NCBI GenBank assembly: GCA_014529385.2
Contig: CM043962.1
Span: 85,622,180 to 85,682,179 of the forward strand
Direction of reading: 5' to 3'
DNA: 60,000 nucleotides
DNA from: Adiantum capillus-veneris
Taxonomy: Eukaryota; Streptophyta; Polypodiopsida; Polypodiales; Pteridaceae
Positions within the stretch are counted from its first letter, which is position 1. Every line of letters starts with the position of its first letter. Under the pieces are notes generated by a model. It saw nothing but the letters and a program-made list of their open reading frames with translations, was not told where the DNA came from and made no database searches. This document shows, piece by piece, positions 21,809 through 33,535 of the stretch. A program made the position numbers and the translations under genes.

Positions 21809-23098
21809 TTTTTGTTAAAGATTCTCAAAATGAACCTAATTCTTTAGGAAAAAAAAAAAAAGATCACAAAGAATTAGAGTTATTCAATTTTCTCAAGGGG
21901 TTTCAAGATGTCTTTATTGATGACATCCCTTGTGAGCTACCTGCTAAACGAGGCAATGATGCCCATGCAATTGAACTTCTTCCAAGAAGTTCACCACCTA
22001 ATAAACCTCCTTATAGAGTTTCTCAAGCTCAACAAGAGGAGATTATGCGGCAAGTGCATGAGTTAGTTGAGATGGGCATGGTTAGGCTTAGCTCATCTCC
22101 ATTTTGCTCACCTGTTTTGTTAGTGCAAAAGAAAGATGGCACATATCGTATGTGTGTCGACTATAGAGCACTAAATAGGATCACTATCAAAAATAGGTTT
22201 CTCATTCCATAGGTAGAAGACCTATTTAATAAGCTACAAGAGTCCACCTACTTCAGTAGGATTGATCTACAAAGTGGCCATCATCAAATAAGGATAAATG
22301 ATCAAGACATTGTAAAGACCGCATTTTGCACTACGTTTGGTCTTTACGAATTTATTGTCATGCCTTTTGGCTTGACCAATGCACCAGCCACATTCAACCG
22401 CTTGATGGAGAAGCTATTCACTTTTCACCAAACCTTTACTGGAGTGTTCTTTGATGATATCATCATCTACTCTAATTCATTAGACGAACACAAGCAACAT
22501 CTCCATGTAATATTTCAAGCTCTAAGAGAGGATAAAATTTATGTTAACCGAAGGAAAAGTGAATTTCTCTTGCAAGAGATTCAGTATTTAGGTCACATTA
22601 TCTTTCAAGATGGCATGCAAATGGATCCATCAAAGTTAGAGGTAATAAAAGGATGGCCTAAACAAAGGAATCTTCATGAACTAAGAAGCTTTATAGGTGT
22701 GTGTGCATACTATAGATGCTTCATAGAAAAGTTCTCACTAATAGCAGGACCATTACATGACCTAACAAAGAAAAACATTAGGTATACATGGTCTGCCAAC
22801 AATGCTTTCAAAAAGATTAAAGAAAAGATTCTCTCAACCAATGCTTACACTACCAGATCTCTCAAAGCCATTTTAGGTCCAATGTGACGCTTGTGGTGAT
22901 TTCCTTGGAGCTGTTTTGCTCCAAGAATGGCATGCCATAGCCCATGAAAGTCGAAGGCTTGACCCTGTTGAGCAAGCTCTAGGCATATATAAAAAGGAAC
23001 TCCCCGCAGTTCTACATGCCTTAGACTCATGGAAGCACTATTTATTGGGGATTCTTTTCATTCTGCAACAGATCACCAAGGTCTTAAGTAGTTCATGA
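21799..23098 (+). pseudogene. pol: Reverse transcriptase and RNase H, B3
   Basis: RT is readable from [18 protein letters not shown] through [19 protein letters not shown] to TAG at about 22210. It continues in the same order with MPFGLTNAPATFNRLMEKL, the active-site VFFDDIIIYSNSLDEH, and the connection RSFIGVCAYYRCFIEKFS. A frameshift near 22830 leads into RNase H (GAVLLQEWHAIAHESRR; ELPAVLHALDSWKHYL), which ends at a stop at 23098. B2 gives the colinear reference. Confidence 0.9.
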
Positions 23099-23671
23099 TG
23101 CATACCAAGCTCTCCAACAAACAAATGAGGTGGGAAAATTTACTTTCGCAATTTCATTTTCATATTGCTCACATTGCTGGCAAGCATAATCAAGTAGCCG
23201 ATGCACTCTCAAGACGGCCGAGAGTGAATGCGGTTTCCATAGCAACTCGCAATGATCTATCTTCTATGATAGATGAGTATGCTATTGATCCCAATTTTAA
23301 AGATGTGATTTCAGTCCTTGCACTAGGGAAGAAAGAGGAACCATTTACTTTACAAGATGGTTATCTTTTCTATGGCAATAGACTATGTGTTACTAACTCA
23401 CTACGTGAGAAAGTAATGTATGAATCTCATGCTCCTACTTATGTGGGGCATAGAGGGATTCAATATACCCTAAAGGGGATTGAAACATATTTCTATTGGC
23501 CTACCATGAAAGCAAACATACAAGAGTATGTTTCTAAATGTGTGGTATGCCAAAAGATGAAGTTTGATAGAGGGAGGCAACCTGGAGTGCTTCAACCTTT
23601 GCCAATCCCTAATTCACCATGGGAGAGAATATCCATGGATTTTATCTTTGGATTGCCTAAGTCTATCCATC
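23095..23671 (+). pseudogene. pol: Integrase N-terminal half, B3, cut by element C
   Basis: The frame has the linker (HIAGKHNQVADALSRRP), the HHCC domain (HAPTYVGHRGIQ, CVVCQKMKFDRG) and the first core motif (SMDFIFGLPKSIH). Homology stops at 23670-23671, where B2 continues with GNTRIWTIVDRFS. The reading frame has no internal stop up to that point. Confidence 0.85.
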
Positions 23672-23673
23672 AG

Positions 23674-24595
23674 TGTGGGATAGTAGTCTAACCTCACTGT
23701 CCTATCTTATTGCAGATTTAGCGAGAACACGATTAAATTGTCAATCCATGGGACAAAGCTGACTCGACTAGTGCATAGAGGCTACAAGAGGTTGTCAATC
23801 TCTCATAAAACAACAAACAACTCGAATCTAACTCAAGCTACACTCAAGGGACTGAAATCACCAAAAGCCAATCGCTCATTGGCAAACAAATCACATCGGT
23901 TACAGGATCAAATGACATCCAAACATAATGAAACTTCTAGGACAAGTTTATAAGACCTAGGCACACATGTTTATGGTCTCAAACCCCACTTTAGGTCAGG
24001 TTCCAAAATCACGATTATTAACAGCAATGGATTTTTGACCTGGTCGTTTTCAATCCAGAAATGCACCTAAATGCTTAGCAATGATGCCCCAATACCGCGC
24101 CTATGCTTAGTTTTTGATTTTGAAGTGTAAATTCCTACTTACGATGAAATTAGGCCGCGGGTCGGCGATGCCAAAATCTACGAAATACTGTGATGTATTT
24201 ACGTCAATGCGTAGAGCTCTTCGCTGCGGTTGCAATGCAATAAACACGATTGCAATGTGACAATCGGGGAGGGAGTAGGAAGCGTGAGAAGGAGAGAAGT
24301 GAGCGCCATTAGCTCACGTTGTGTATTTCATTATCCAAAACGTACAAATAACTTACAAAAATTGGCTTTTATACCTTAGCCAAGGTTTTTTGTGGTCAAA
24401 ACTAATAATTTGGGAGCTCTAACTAAAATAGGTAATGACACGTTGATACAATCTGGAAGCTTGTAGCCCCGGCTCATCAATTACAAGGTTTATCCAAAAA
24501 ATAGGAGTTACAATATTTCCAACTTATAAAAAATAACAAGTGTTTTTACAATAAGAGCTCCAAAAAATGGTATCCGTGTTAGCTTGCTACTAACA
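23674..24595 (-). repeat. 3' LTR of element C (about 920 bp)
   Basis: In its own orientation it starts TGTTAGTAGCAAGC just after a purine tract. It ends near CTATCCCACA, where element B3 is broken. The left boundary (23674 or 23676) is uncertain by two bases because the sequence reads CAGTGTGGG. No second copy is in the window. Confidence 0.65.
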
Positions 24596-24609
24596 TTCCC
24601 CCCCTCCTC
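24596..24609 (-). other. Polypurine tract of element C
   Basis: The reverse complement reads CGAGGAGGGGGGAA directly before the TG of the LTR. This defines the LTR start and the minus orientation. Confidence 0.75.
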
Positions 24610-24918
24610 GCCTGTGTCGTCCCTTGAAACAACTTTATGGGCTAAAGTAGTATTCGGGTTGACGGAGGCTGGCGAGACGGTCTTTAAGCGCATTTAGTGC
24701 CTTTTGTATCTGATCTTCCTCTCATTATCTGGCACTTGCAAGAACTGCATAGTGACTCTGTTTTTCAGCTCCATTGCTAAGTAGCCTACAAATCGTGATA
24801 TCAAGTTGGTGATCACTAGCCCAAATATTTTTGTTCTCCAAGTGAAGAACCCTGTGTAGAATGCTTCCTCAAACGCCATCATATTGTGAGAAGGTAAAAA
24901 CATACATCTGGCGTAGAA

Positions 24919-27900
24919 TCATTGGCCACTGAGACCATAGCACAAACCTTTGTTACCCTCAAGGAATGACATCCACAGGGTGCCTGCTTGCTCCGGCTCA
25001 TGGAATACTTTGATGCAGGTGAGCAGCATTCGGTAGATTTTATATAGCATAGCACATGATAGATACGGTAGACTTCTGAAGAAGGACATGGTGCCCGTTA
25101 GGGTTTTCACGATGTACTCTTCTGTCGACAGTCCCTTTTCTGGAGCAAGTAATCTGGGGTAGTTCAACCAAGTTGGCCGCTTCTTTGTTAGTGCATGTGC
25201 TTGCCAAGTCCTTACTCTTGGTACAGGATAGAAAGTAGGATCCTTTTCTAGGGCCACAGGTGCTCTTGTGAATAGAACTAAATACCTTGGATTCTTGTTC
25301 AACCAGCTCAGCTTCCACTTTGGGTGGTCTTGATCTTCCCTCGACTTGCATGTCTGTGTAAAGCCTTTCTTTAACTTGTAGCAACTCCACCTTAATCAGA
25401 GGATAGGGCAGGGATTGTTGGTGCCATTGCGCATTGATTTGATTGGGAGTGAGTTGTGTAACATTGACGGAGTGAAGAACTCTCAGCTCCCAATCCATTG
25501 CTGCCTTCTACTGCTCATCTACCTCTTCTGTAATCTTCTCCTTTTGTGCATCTTCCTCATCCTTTGAGAGCTAGACCATTGACACTATATCCGTTTTTGT
25601 TATGTGTTGGAATTCCTCCTCACCACTTAGCTCTTCTGCTGGTTGTGTCTCCATCTCAGCGAATGAAACTGAGGGGATCTCTATCTATGGTGGCTGCTTT
25701 GAAGTGCCTACCTCTTCTTGTGTTTCTGGCCGTCCCTCTCTCAACAACTGGTTGACCCTTTTAAGTTCAGCTATTTCTTTCCGAAACTCATCTTCTCTTT
25801 GCACCCACATTAAAGCCAAGTCTCTGCGCTAAGACTACTCCATTTTAAGCTCCAACTCGAGGTCTTTATTCTTTTTCTCTAATGCTTTGTAGACCTTGTA
25901 TGTTCCTTTGATCGAAGACACTATAGGATTTTCTCTGATTTGCCACAGGAAAATTACATGATCATTTATTCTCTACTCTAAGTATTGTAGGGAAGCATTT
26001 GCTACATCTAACTATACCTGAATCTTTTGTACTGACAGGGTTGTAGTTAGCTGTTTGTTAGTAAAGTTTGAAATAAAGTTTGCATGCATCTGACAGTTTC
26101 ACAAGCAAATCATCGAGCTCCTCCATCTCTTTCTGTTGTTTATCCCTTGCGAGCTGATGTTGTTCAGCTTCCGCTTTCAACTCCTACACTTACCTTTGTA
26201 GATCGATGATGACGTTTAATCGATAGTCTAATTCCCCTTGGAGTGCGTCAATCACCATCTCTAATTCTTTGGCCCTTGTGCTACGGCTAAGTGCTGCTGA
26301 ACGAAGTTGTTCAATCATGTCCTGCAATTGCTTGGCATACTCATTGAATTGCAAGATGACCTCGTCATTTGATTGCTAATCTTCATTTTGTGCTAGTTGC
26401 CTTGATGTTTTTGCAGTCTCTTGTGTATTCTTTGGCTGCATCATGGTGGCTGGTTGCTGTTGCCCTTGTGGCTGTGGTTGATCTTCTTTCGCTTTGTCAT
26501 CTTGAGGCTCCGTGGATGCCTCGGCCATTTTTGTTGTGTTGAGGTGGAAGGTGTTTCCTCAGTCTCCTGTTCTCTTGGTTGCTCAAAATTTGTGTTGTCC
26601 TCTGTTGGTGCAGGACTTGTTGCCCTTTCTGGCTCTTTGTCTTGCTCTTTTTGTTGCTCTTGTGTAGATTCAGCTGCTTCTCTTTGTTCAGACTCTATCT
26701 CCTTGGTGGGCTCAGGCTCTTTGGCTTTATCCGTTGGTGAAGGTGGTGGGCTCGGCATGGGGTGATCATGCTGTTATGAAACATGTGAAGAAGGGCAAGG
26801 AGACACATCACCTTGATCATGTTGTGCTGCTCCTTGTGCAGTTTCTTCCTCTACTTGCTTTTGTTGTTCCGCCACCTCTTTATCTTTTCGTTCCGCTTCT
26901 TGGGCTTCTCTCAGCTTCAAAGCTTTTGCCTTTTCATGTTGTGCTGCTCCTTGTGCAGTTGCTTCCTCTACTTGATTTTGTTGTTCCGCACCTCTTTAGC
27001 TTTCCGTTTCGCTTCTTGGGCTTCTCTCAGCTTCAAAGCTTCTGCCTTTTCATACATCTTTTCCAGTAATTCCGTGGGGTCTTCTGTCTGTTTCTTGGTA
27101 TGATGCTTAGTTCTTGGTCCTTTAAGCTCAATGGGTACCCACTTTGTTGGTGGGTCCTTGCCTTGTGCTTGGCGGCTGCATTCATAAGAGTGATTTTCTC
27201 TTTCAAATTGGGCCTATTTTTGTACAAGTTCCTCCTGGTGCGTTGCCACGGATTTTTGCTTCATTTCTTTGATTCGTGCTCTTCTTTCCTCATGATCAAA
27301 GCTTTCACTACTGTGCCATGTATGATCTCTTGTATGATCTCTTGGCAGATCTTGTAGCTCGAGGGGAAGATAGTGCTGACACTATCCAAGTGTTCTGACC
27401 TAGGACAAGCGGCAAGTTGCCGGCCATGCCTATAGCATGGTAGGCAATCTTGGTCAGAACCTCTGGTGCACCCAGATATGTGATTTTTCCTTCTTTCTTT
27501 GTCCCTTTCAATGTGGAAAAAACATATTGTGCATGGTCAATGGGTTGCCTGGTTGTTGATTTTAGGACTTGCGTAAAGGTTGTGGAAACTGGATGATTGG
27601 GTGTCGTGTACCTTGGTGTTCTTTTGGCAAGGAAGTGGAAGTGCTGGTAGTACAACCTTGCGGGCTCTTCCACCTATTTGTGGATGAGGTCGGCAAATGT
27701 CACAGCGACTGTTTCGTTGGTGAAAGTTCCTGCCATCTTTCTATCTCTTGCCCTCATTGTCATTCCCTCTGTTGGCAATTTGAGTGCATCTACCACTATC
27801 TCTTTGGTAATCACCACTTCAACTTTGTTTCCTTGCTGGTCAGAGATTTGAGCGGTTCCATCTTCTTTGATTGTGGACAACAACTCATAAGCTTTTTGGA

Positions 27901-28350
27901 AGTCCACTCCACACGGCTCTTGTTCATAAAATTCTCTGAGACCAAGCCTTCTGTCAGCTTCTTTGGTCAGGGGCCTTGCGGCGACATCGTAAACTTCTTT
28001 TGGTAGTAGTTGCAGTTCTACCTGATGTCCCTCTTGGCTCTTGAATCTTTCCGTGAACATTGTGGTGTTATGCTCTTCAAGCTGTTCTCTTGACAAATAG
28101 GTTGCTTTGGCGGTTTTGACTGAATCAGGGTCCAGTTGGTATGGTGGTAGCTCTTGCAACTTTTCTTTTTGATTGAGCTTCTTCTTGGCCTTCTCTGCTG
28201 CTTGCATGGCTCCTGTTGAGTGAATAGAGTGTCAAAGTTAGCAGATTTGACAAATTTTTCTCTAAAATGTCCTTTAGTCGGAAATGCTGACAATTTTAGT
28301 CCAATTTGCTTCAAATCAATCTTTGAATATACATAGAGGCATAAAAACAT
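24919..28350 (-). pseudogene. Long ORF after pol in element C, function unknown
   Basis: Several minus-strand frames look like one protein of about 1,050 codons with a few stops. The N-terminal part (28207-27308, broken by one TAG at 27674) has LREFYEQEPCGVDFQKAYEL and LGAPEVLTKIAYHAIGMAG. The middle is Lys/Glu/Gln-rich, probably coiled coil, with a proline/acidic block at 26758-26441 (MPSPPPSPTDKAKEPEP). The C-terminal part (25302-24919) contains YPRLLAPEKGLSTEEYIVK and FFRSLPYLSCAMLYKIYRML. No signal peptide or clear membrane helix is visible, so an envelope role is not supported. Extra ORFs at this site are known in Athila/Tat-type elements; I do not recognise this one. Confidence 0.55.
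26817..27053. repeat. 118-bp tandem duplication in the element C long ORF
   Basis: Two units (26817-26934 and 26934-27053) read CATGTTGTGCTGCTCC through CAGCTTCAAAGCTT. They encode Lys/Glu/Ala-rich, coiled-coil-like sequence on minus. Because the unit is not a multiple of three, the duplication also shifts the frame. Confidence 0.85.
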
Positions 28351-29067
28351 GTAAAGATCAAAATTATGAAGTCCAAATGAAAAATTGCAACAAAAGTAAA
28401 TAATCGCGATTATTTATAGCTATGTAATCTTTTCAACTTTTTGCAAATTTGGCATTACAAGCCTGAAGTATATACCAAACGGATACTCTGAATGAAATAT
28501 GGGCTCATTTGGATGCATAGGATGAAAATGGTGCCAGATTTAAGCTTTAGGTCTCTGAAACAATGGATGTAAAGAGATTTTGAGATTTTGAGCTCCAAAT
28601 TTGTTCAAACTTGGCTAGTGGGCTTAGGAAATCATGTACTTTGGATGTATGATGGTAAAATAGCAAATTTCTCCCATTTTGACCAAAAAGTAAATAATCG
28701 CAATTATTAACTTTTCTACCAAAATGAACATTTTTTGGTACAACTTGGTTCTAGGCATTGTATAGACTTTGTGTAGGTGATATGAGGTGATTTGGATCAA
28801 AAAATGCGGCTCATAACTCAGAATTTGGCTTACAAGGACTTCTTTGCGTTTTTTTTGGCAATTTTTCAAGTTATATGTGATCATTTTGGTTCATACTTGA
28901 ATTTTGGCATGTAATAGGTGTGTACAAGTGATAGGTGAGGTGATGATGCAATTTTCAAGCCAGAATAGTGCAAAAGTAAATAATCACGATTATTTACATC
29001 AGTCACATTTGTCTTGCAAAACTTGAAAACTTTGACTTAAACGCATTCTATACACCTAAAACAAGTC
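28351..29067. repeat. Spacer in element C with three palindromes about 290 bp apart
   Basis: No ORF is convincing in this 717-bp, AT-rich stretch. The palindrome TAAATAATCGCGATTATTTA is perfect at 28397-28416. It recurs with one or two changes at 28691-28710 and 28977-28996, spaced 294 and 286 bp. Each is preceded by AAAAG. Other short blocks (AGGTGAT, GGCTCAT) also repeat loosely, suggesting an old tandem array. Confidence 0.7.
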
Positions 29068-29460
29068 CTAAATTGAATTTGGTAAAGTTTTGGTCTTGCT
29101 GGCATCACTTTGTGCTTTGTTGACTCTGAAATCACTGATTTTGTGACTACACTGCCTATAAAGTTGGTTAGTGACTTTTGAAACTATAGACTTGTCTGCA
29201 ACATAGTCGTGAAGCAACTCATCCAATTTTGGCCCATTTGGAGTCAGTTTGACCTCGTATGTTGAATTTGACGCTTTGTAGTCTTCGAGCCGTTTTTTGC
29301 TTTTCGAGGGCTTAGCTTGATTGATTTCACGAAACCAATCATATACATTGTGTATAGACCTCATAGGTAAGCTGTCCGTGGAGTCAGAACCCACTTCTGG
29401 CATCTGCCAAAAACCTAGCTTTTCTACTTGGGACCCCCTCCACCTTTGCCAAATGGTCAA
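29068..29460 (-). CDS. Small ORF of element C, unknown
   Basis: 130 codons, starting MTIWQRWRGSQVEKLG and including DSTDSLPMRSIHNVYDWFRE and LDELLHDYVADKSIVSKV. It is hydrophilic, with no motif I recognise. It lies between integrase and the palindromic spacer, in the orientation of pol. It could be a separate exon of the downstream ORF or a chance frame within the element. Confidence 0.35.
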   Translation of the reverse strand: MTIWQRWRGSQVEKLGFWQMPEVGSDSTDSLPMRSIHNVYDWFREINQAKPSKSKKRLEDYKASNSTYEVKLTPNGPKLDELLHDYVADKSIVSKVTNQLYRQCSHKISDFRVNKAQSDASKTKTLPNSI

Positions 29461-30014
29461 CTATTGATATAGAAGTGTTCTAATATGTTGGGGCATGCTA
29501 CAGTTCAAATCTCATCTGATTTGGTTGAGTTGACAAGCCGCTATGGTCAACTTTTGGTCGTAGGTCTTCGTGCACTGCTCGGATTCTATAGTTTTTTCTA
29601 GGGGTTTAGACTACCTACCGGACGTACAAAATGGATCATTGATGAGTAAGGAACTTACCCCTCATGTCTCATGTGAGACGGCGCTGAAAACGGACAATTG
29701 TAGACTCTGGAAAGTACGCGCAAAGAAGTCGAAAAGTTCTCTCTCCAAAGGCAACAAGTGGAAATGAGATGATTTTAGCCTACCTTGGGTATCTATACTT
29801 GGACTTCCTGAACCAATTTTTTCCAGATGCCCTTGTTAGTCCTACTAGGCCGTAAAATTTATGTTAGACTCAAAAATTTCCCCAATCGAATTCCTGTAGC
29901 TCATTCTGCAAGAATTCTGCAAAAGTAGGTCTGGCTGCCTAATTTACGCTTCCCGCTTCCATCTGCCGATTTGATTGGAATTTTTTGTGCTTGTCCACCT
30001 TGTCTTTCTGATCA
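29461..30014. other. Element C interval without recognisable genes
   Basis: 554 bp between the integrase C-terminus and the small ORF. A 65-codon plus-strand frame exists but is unremarkable. I see no LTR, primer site or repeat. Confidence 0.5.
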
Positions 30015-31277
30015 TCACTGTGTCTTTAATTTTTCCATTTGAGCTTTGTTGCTATTTATTATTAAACCTGATGTCGATTTATCTTCCTCTGCTTGGCTGC
30101 ATGCATTCTTTCTAGCAAATTCAGTGGTTAGCGGCAAATTGTACTTCTTTAAACGACAACCACTAATCCAATTAGCCATTGGTTCACCATCTAGGGTGGA
30201 CAACTTAACTGCTCCACTTGGAGATACATCTTCAATGATAAACGGTCCATTTTCTTTTTTCTTGAATCTGGGAATGTGTTGCTTAAGGGAATAGACTAAA
30301 ACTAAGTCCTCTTTTTTGAAGATTTTGGTAATTAGATGGGAATCAAAAAACTGTTTTTGTTTCTGCTTTTGTGCATAGATGTAAGCTATAGCAGTTCGCC
30401 TTTGCTCATCTAGCTTCTTTAAATCTTCAAGTCTCTGACAATTCATGTCCAGTCCACTCAAGATTCTTAGCTACCCTTAGTGTCGGCAATAGAAATTCTT
30501 TTGGCATTATGGCATCAAGACCATAAACAAGGTTGAAAGGTGTAGCATTTTAAGCTGTTTGAATGAAAATCAATAAGCTCATAGAGCTGCATGGAGATTC
30601 ATTTCCCGATCTGTCCTTCCTAAACTAACCACTTTAGTCAATACCGAGCTAAGAATCTTATTGTATGCTCAGCTTGTCCGTTTGCCTGTGGGTGATAGGG
30701 AGCTGATTTGTTATGGATGACCATAAATTCATTAAGCAAATACTTGATTACCTCATTGAGGAAATGAGTTCCCCTATCACTGACAATTTCTATTGGCAGT
30801 CCATATCTTGCGAGCACATACTTATATAAGAGTGCGGCAATGGTTCTGGCATCATTTTTCTAATTTGCTTTAGCCTCGGCCCACTTAGTCAAATAATCCA
30901 TAGCTACAATAATATATTGAGCTTGGGTTCTATAAGCAGGTGGCTATATTGGCCCCAACAAAGTTTATACCCCATTTTGCAAAAGCTCTAGCTCCCATCA
31001 TTGGACTTAAGGGCATGCTATCTACTTGTGTTGGCATTTTTGCTCGTTGTTGACAAGCATCACATCTCCGAACATATTCTTTGGCATCTGCAAAAAGTGT
31101 CGGCCACCATATGCCTGCCAACATCAAGATTGCTCTTGTGGTGGTCTCACTAGAAAAGTGACCTCCAGCTAATCCAACATGTGCTTGTTCTAAAATTGGA
31201 ATATATTCGTCTTTATTTGCACTTTCAATTGCTCTTTGACGGTGTTTACTCATATCCTCAGGAAATGTTCGGCTCAT
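30015..31277 (-). pseudogene. pol: Integrase of element C
   Basis: Domains in order on minus: the zinc-binding region (HVGLAGGHFSSETTTRAIL, then CDACQQRAKMP) and the core start WGINFVG, where the usual catalytic Asp is Asn. The core continues across stops (MDYLTKWAEAKA, IVSDRGTHF, YHPQANGQAEH). The C-terminal part (30461-30015) reads LEDLKKLDEQRRTAIAYIYA, then FKKEDLVLVYSLKQHIPRF and GPFIIEDVSPSGAVKL. The end has no chromodomain. Several stops and shifts occur between 30930 and 30470. It would have inserted element DNA into the nuclear genome. Confidence 0.8.
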
Positions 31278-31511
31278 AAGTAAGTAACTAGATAGTTACT
31301 CCACTTAGGAATAGGTGACATTTGAAACAATGTTACATGAGGTATGAGTGTTTGTTTCTGACATTGAGGACAATCCTTTACAAAACAACGAACATCACGC
31401 CTCATAGTTGGCCAAAATACTCCAAGTCTCAAGATCCTTTCATAGTGTGGTCTTCCGCAAAGTGAAGTCCCACTATGGTAATATGTGCTTGACTTAGGAT
31501 GAATATCTTAT

Positions 31512-31877
31512 TCATTCAGGATGAATGAATAAGAGCAATATTCCATCTCGATTTCTTTTGTATAGCCTACCAGCTAGTAAATGATACATAGCCAATTGCT
31601 CAATTAATCCGATTGTAATAAGAAGTGGTATTTGCGAATCCGCTTGAGCTATGGTCATCAATGATACCATATTTTCCGACCATTGAGGTATCATTTCTGA
31701 GGTTAATGTTTTCAAGGTTAATGGTTTAGACAATCCTGAAGCTTCAGATCCGCAATCCCTATACAAGGATTGTACATCCATGTCCATATCAAGAGGTAGG
31801 TTGTCTAACCAAACTTCCTCTATAGGAGCTGACTTTAGAGTTAGGCTCCCATCATTGATCTCTCTAACTTTTTCCAA
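31512..31877 (-). pseudogene. Element C pol fragment before integrase
   Basis: 121 codons with MEKVREINDGSLTLKSAPIE and LLAGRLYKRNRDGILLLFI. The last part resembles the segment between RNase H and the integrase zinc domain, where a substrate string such as 'GRLYKR' usually precedes the HHCC domain. No RT or RNase H motif is found between here and gag, so more than 1.5 kb of pol has been deleted. Confidence 0.55.
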
Positions 31878-32014
31878 TAAGTGTCTTGGCTAGTCTTCCT
31901 CCACGAACGGAATCTGTCTAAGGCATCTTCGTTGTCCGGCACTATAAGTTCTGGCTCTTTGGTTCAAAGTGGGGTTCTACCACTTTTTATTGATTGTCTC
32001 TTACCACAAGCTCC

Positions 32015-33535
32015 TCAGGCTTTGCCATACTTTTGAGCTTGGGTTTCTATTTTTTCCAGCAACTCCTGCGTGATTCTTACCAAATTTTGATAAGCTTCAA
32101 GCTTAGCTGCTTCCATGTCTGGACAAGGATAGTTTTTCCATTTGTTTTCCATGTTTTGGCATGCTTTAAGTCCTGCTTGGTAGGCTTCCAAGGCTGCGTT
32201 AATAGGCTCAAAAATTCTATCAACCAAAATTGATCCTCCAGATTTCACGGTTGTTTCTTTGATTTCACTTCTAGGTTCTTTCACCTTTTCTTGAAATAGC
32301 TTTTTTGCTTTCTCCTCGATTTCAGCTCATTGTTTTTGTTTTCTCATCTCATACCTTTTGCTTGTACTTCTTTTGGTCTTTTGAGAGGCAACTTTTGTAT
32401 TCTCCGAATCATCAGAGGAGTTATGTTTCTTTTTCTTAGCCTGGGCTCTAGTGATTACCTTGATTGGAACAATCGGTTCACTCTCAGATGAGCTACTAGC
32501 TATACTGTTTTTCCCTTGTTTAAAGGATTTTTTAAAAAAATCTTTTGGGAAGTGTCCTCCCTTTTTGCAACATTGTATGCAATAAGATTCAACCGACTTG
32601 AGGTTCTTGTCAGGCTCTGGGCATTCATTTTTCCAATGATCATCGGCACCACAATTATGACAGTTTCTCGTTCTTGGCTTAATCATGGGTCTTACCATAG
32701 GAGGTCTAACACCTTGATTAACTATATAATACATTGGTGCGAGCTCTGGTGGAGCATAAATCACAGGTTCTTCCATTGGTGGTGGATGTGAATTATACCA
32801 ATCTCCTTCTACCATTACTGTAGATGGACTAGGCTCAGCATAGGGTGTAACAGGCACTAGTGCTTGTTCATCTATGACTCCTTCTGAATGCATGTACTTT
32901 ACAGGCAGTGCATTATATCCTAGATATGGAGGTTGTTGACCCAACATGGATTGAGGTCTTTCCATACCCATCGGTGTTCTTTGAGATGGTGCCATGTTAG
33001 GTTGGTATCTGTACATGGGTTGTCCTTGTGGCCTCATAGGCACGTACTGAACATTCCCATCATACTTTGGTCAGTAGTAGCACTCATTGGTCTCATGGTT
33101 GGTCCATTTACCTTCGATTGGTTGGCCCTGTTGAGGTATCCCTTGCTCTGGTCCTCTCATAGGTGCTTTTTGCATGTTATTCACCATGTCATTCATCCTT
33201 TTGAGCATGTATTCTATGGCTGAAAGTGTTGCTGCAACAGCCATTCCCACTTGTGTTGGTTTAGTGGAAGCTGTTTTCTCACTTTGGTTATCCTTAGGGA
33301 CATATTCTTCGTTGAAAATATCACAATTGTCTCCTAAGTCAATAGCATCTGACACACACTCTTCTAGGGTTGTATGCTTCTTGCTATACAATATAGTATG
33401 AAGTTCTTTGTTTAGCAGTCCTTCTAAAAACAATGATACTATTTGTTCTTCTGCAGGTATCTTTAGCTCTGGGCATCTGGCAACGTATTGTTTCATTCAA
33501 ATTGCACAATCCCTAACATACTGGGATTTCATTAA
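32015..33535 (-). pseudogene. gag: Gag of element C, 5' truncated
   Basis: Three consecutive minus frames. 33496-33071 has the gag core end (PELKIPAEEQIVSLFLEGLL, NKELHTILYSKKHTTLEECV). 33043-32327 is Pro/Met/Tyr-rich with the CCHC knuckle CHNCGADDHWKNEC, then CCKKGGHFPKDFF, and a basic tail. 32284-32015 is helical and charged. A stop precedes 33496 in frame, and gag-like sequence reads through to about 33530. The N-terminal half of gag, the primer site and the 5' LTR are absent. Confidence 0.75.

Larger units (their letters stand above)
17725..23671 (+). mobile_element. Element B3: family B gypsy, truncated by element C
   Basis: Order: complete 5' LTR (17725-19478), primer site, gag, protease, RT, RNase H and the first half of integrase. 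The integrase sequence stops at GTCTATCCAT (23670) and is replaced by the LTR of element C; the continuation seen in B2 is not found in the window. All frames are interrupted. TTGCA precedes the LTR, but no right-hand duplication can be tested. Confidence 0.85.
23674..33535 (-). mobile_element. Element C: third Ty3/gypsy family, non-chromovirus, 5' truncated
   Basis: Minus-strand order from the right: gag (33535-32015), RNase H/integrase linker, integrase (31277-30015), a small ORF (29460-29068), a spacer with palindromes, a long ORF (28350-24919), polypurine tract and 3' LTR (24595-23674). Protease and RT are missing. No chromodomain is seen, and the integrase core (MDYLTKWAEAKA; IVSDRGTHF; YHPQANGQAEH) resembles the Tat/Athila side of plant gypsy elements. 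The long ORF after pol is where those lineages often carry an extra gene. No 5' LTR is found, so the right boundary is approximate. Confidence 0.75.

Noticed and set aside
24919-25498. An envelope gene in element C
   Set aside because: No signal peptide, furin-like site or membrane anchor is visible.
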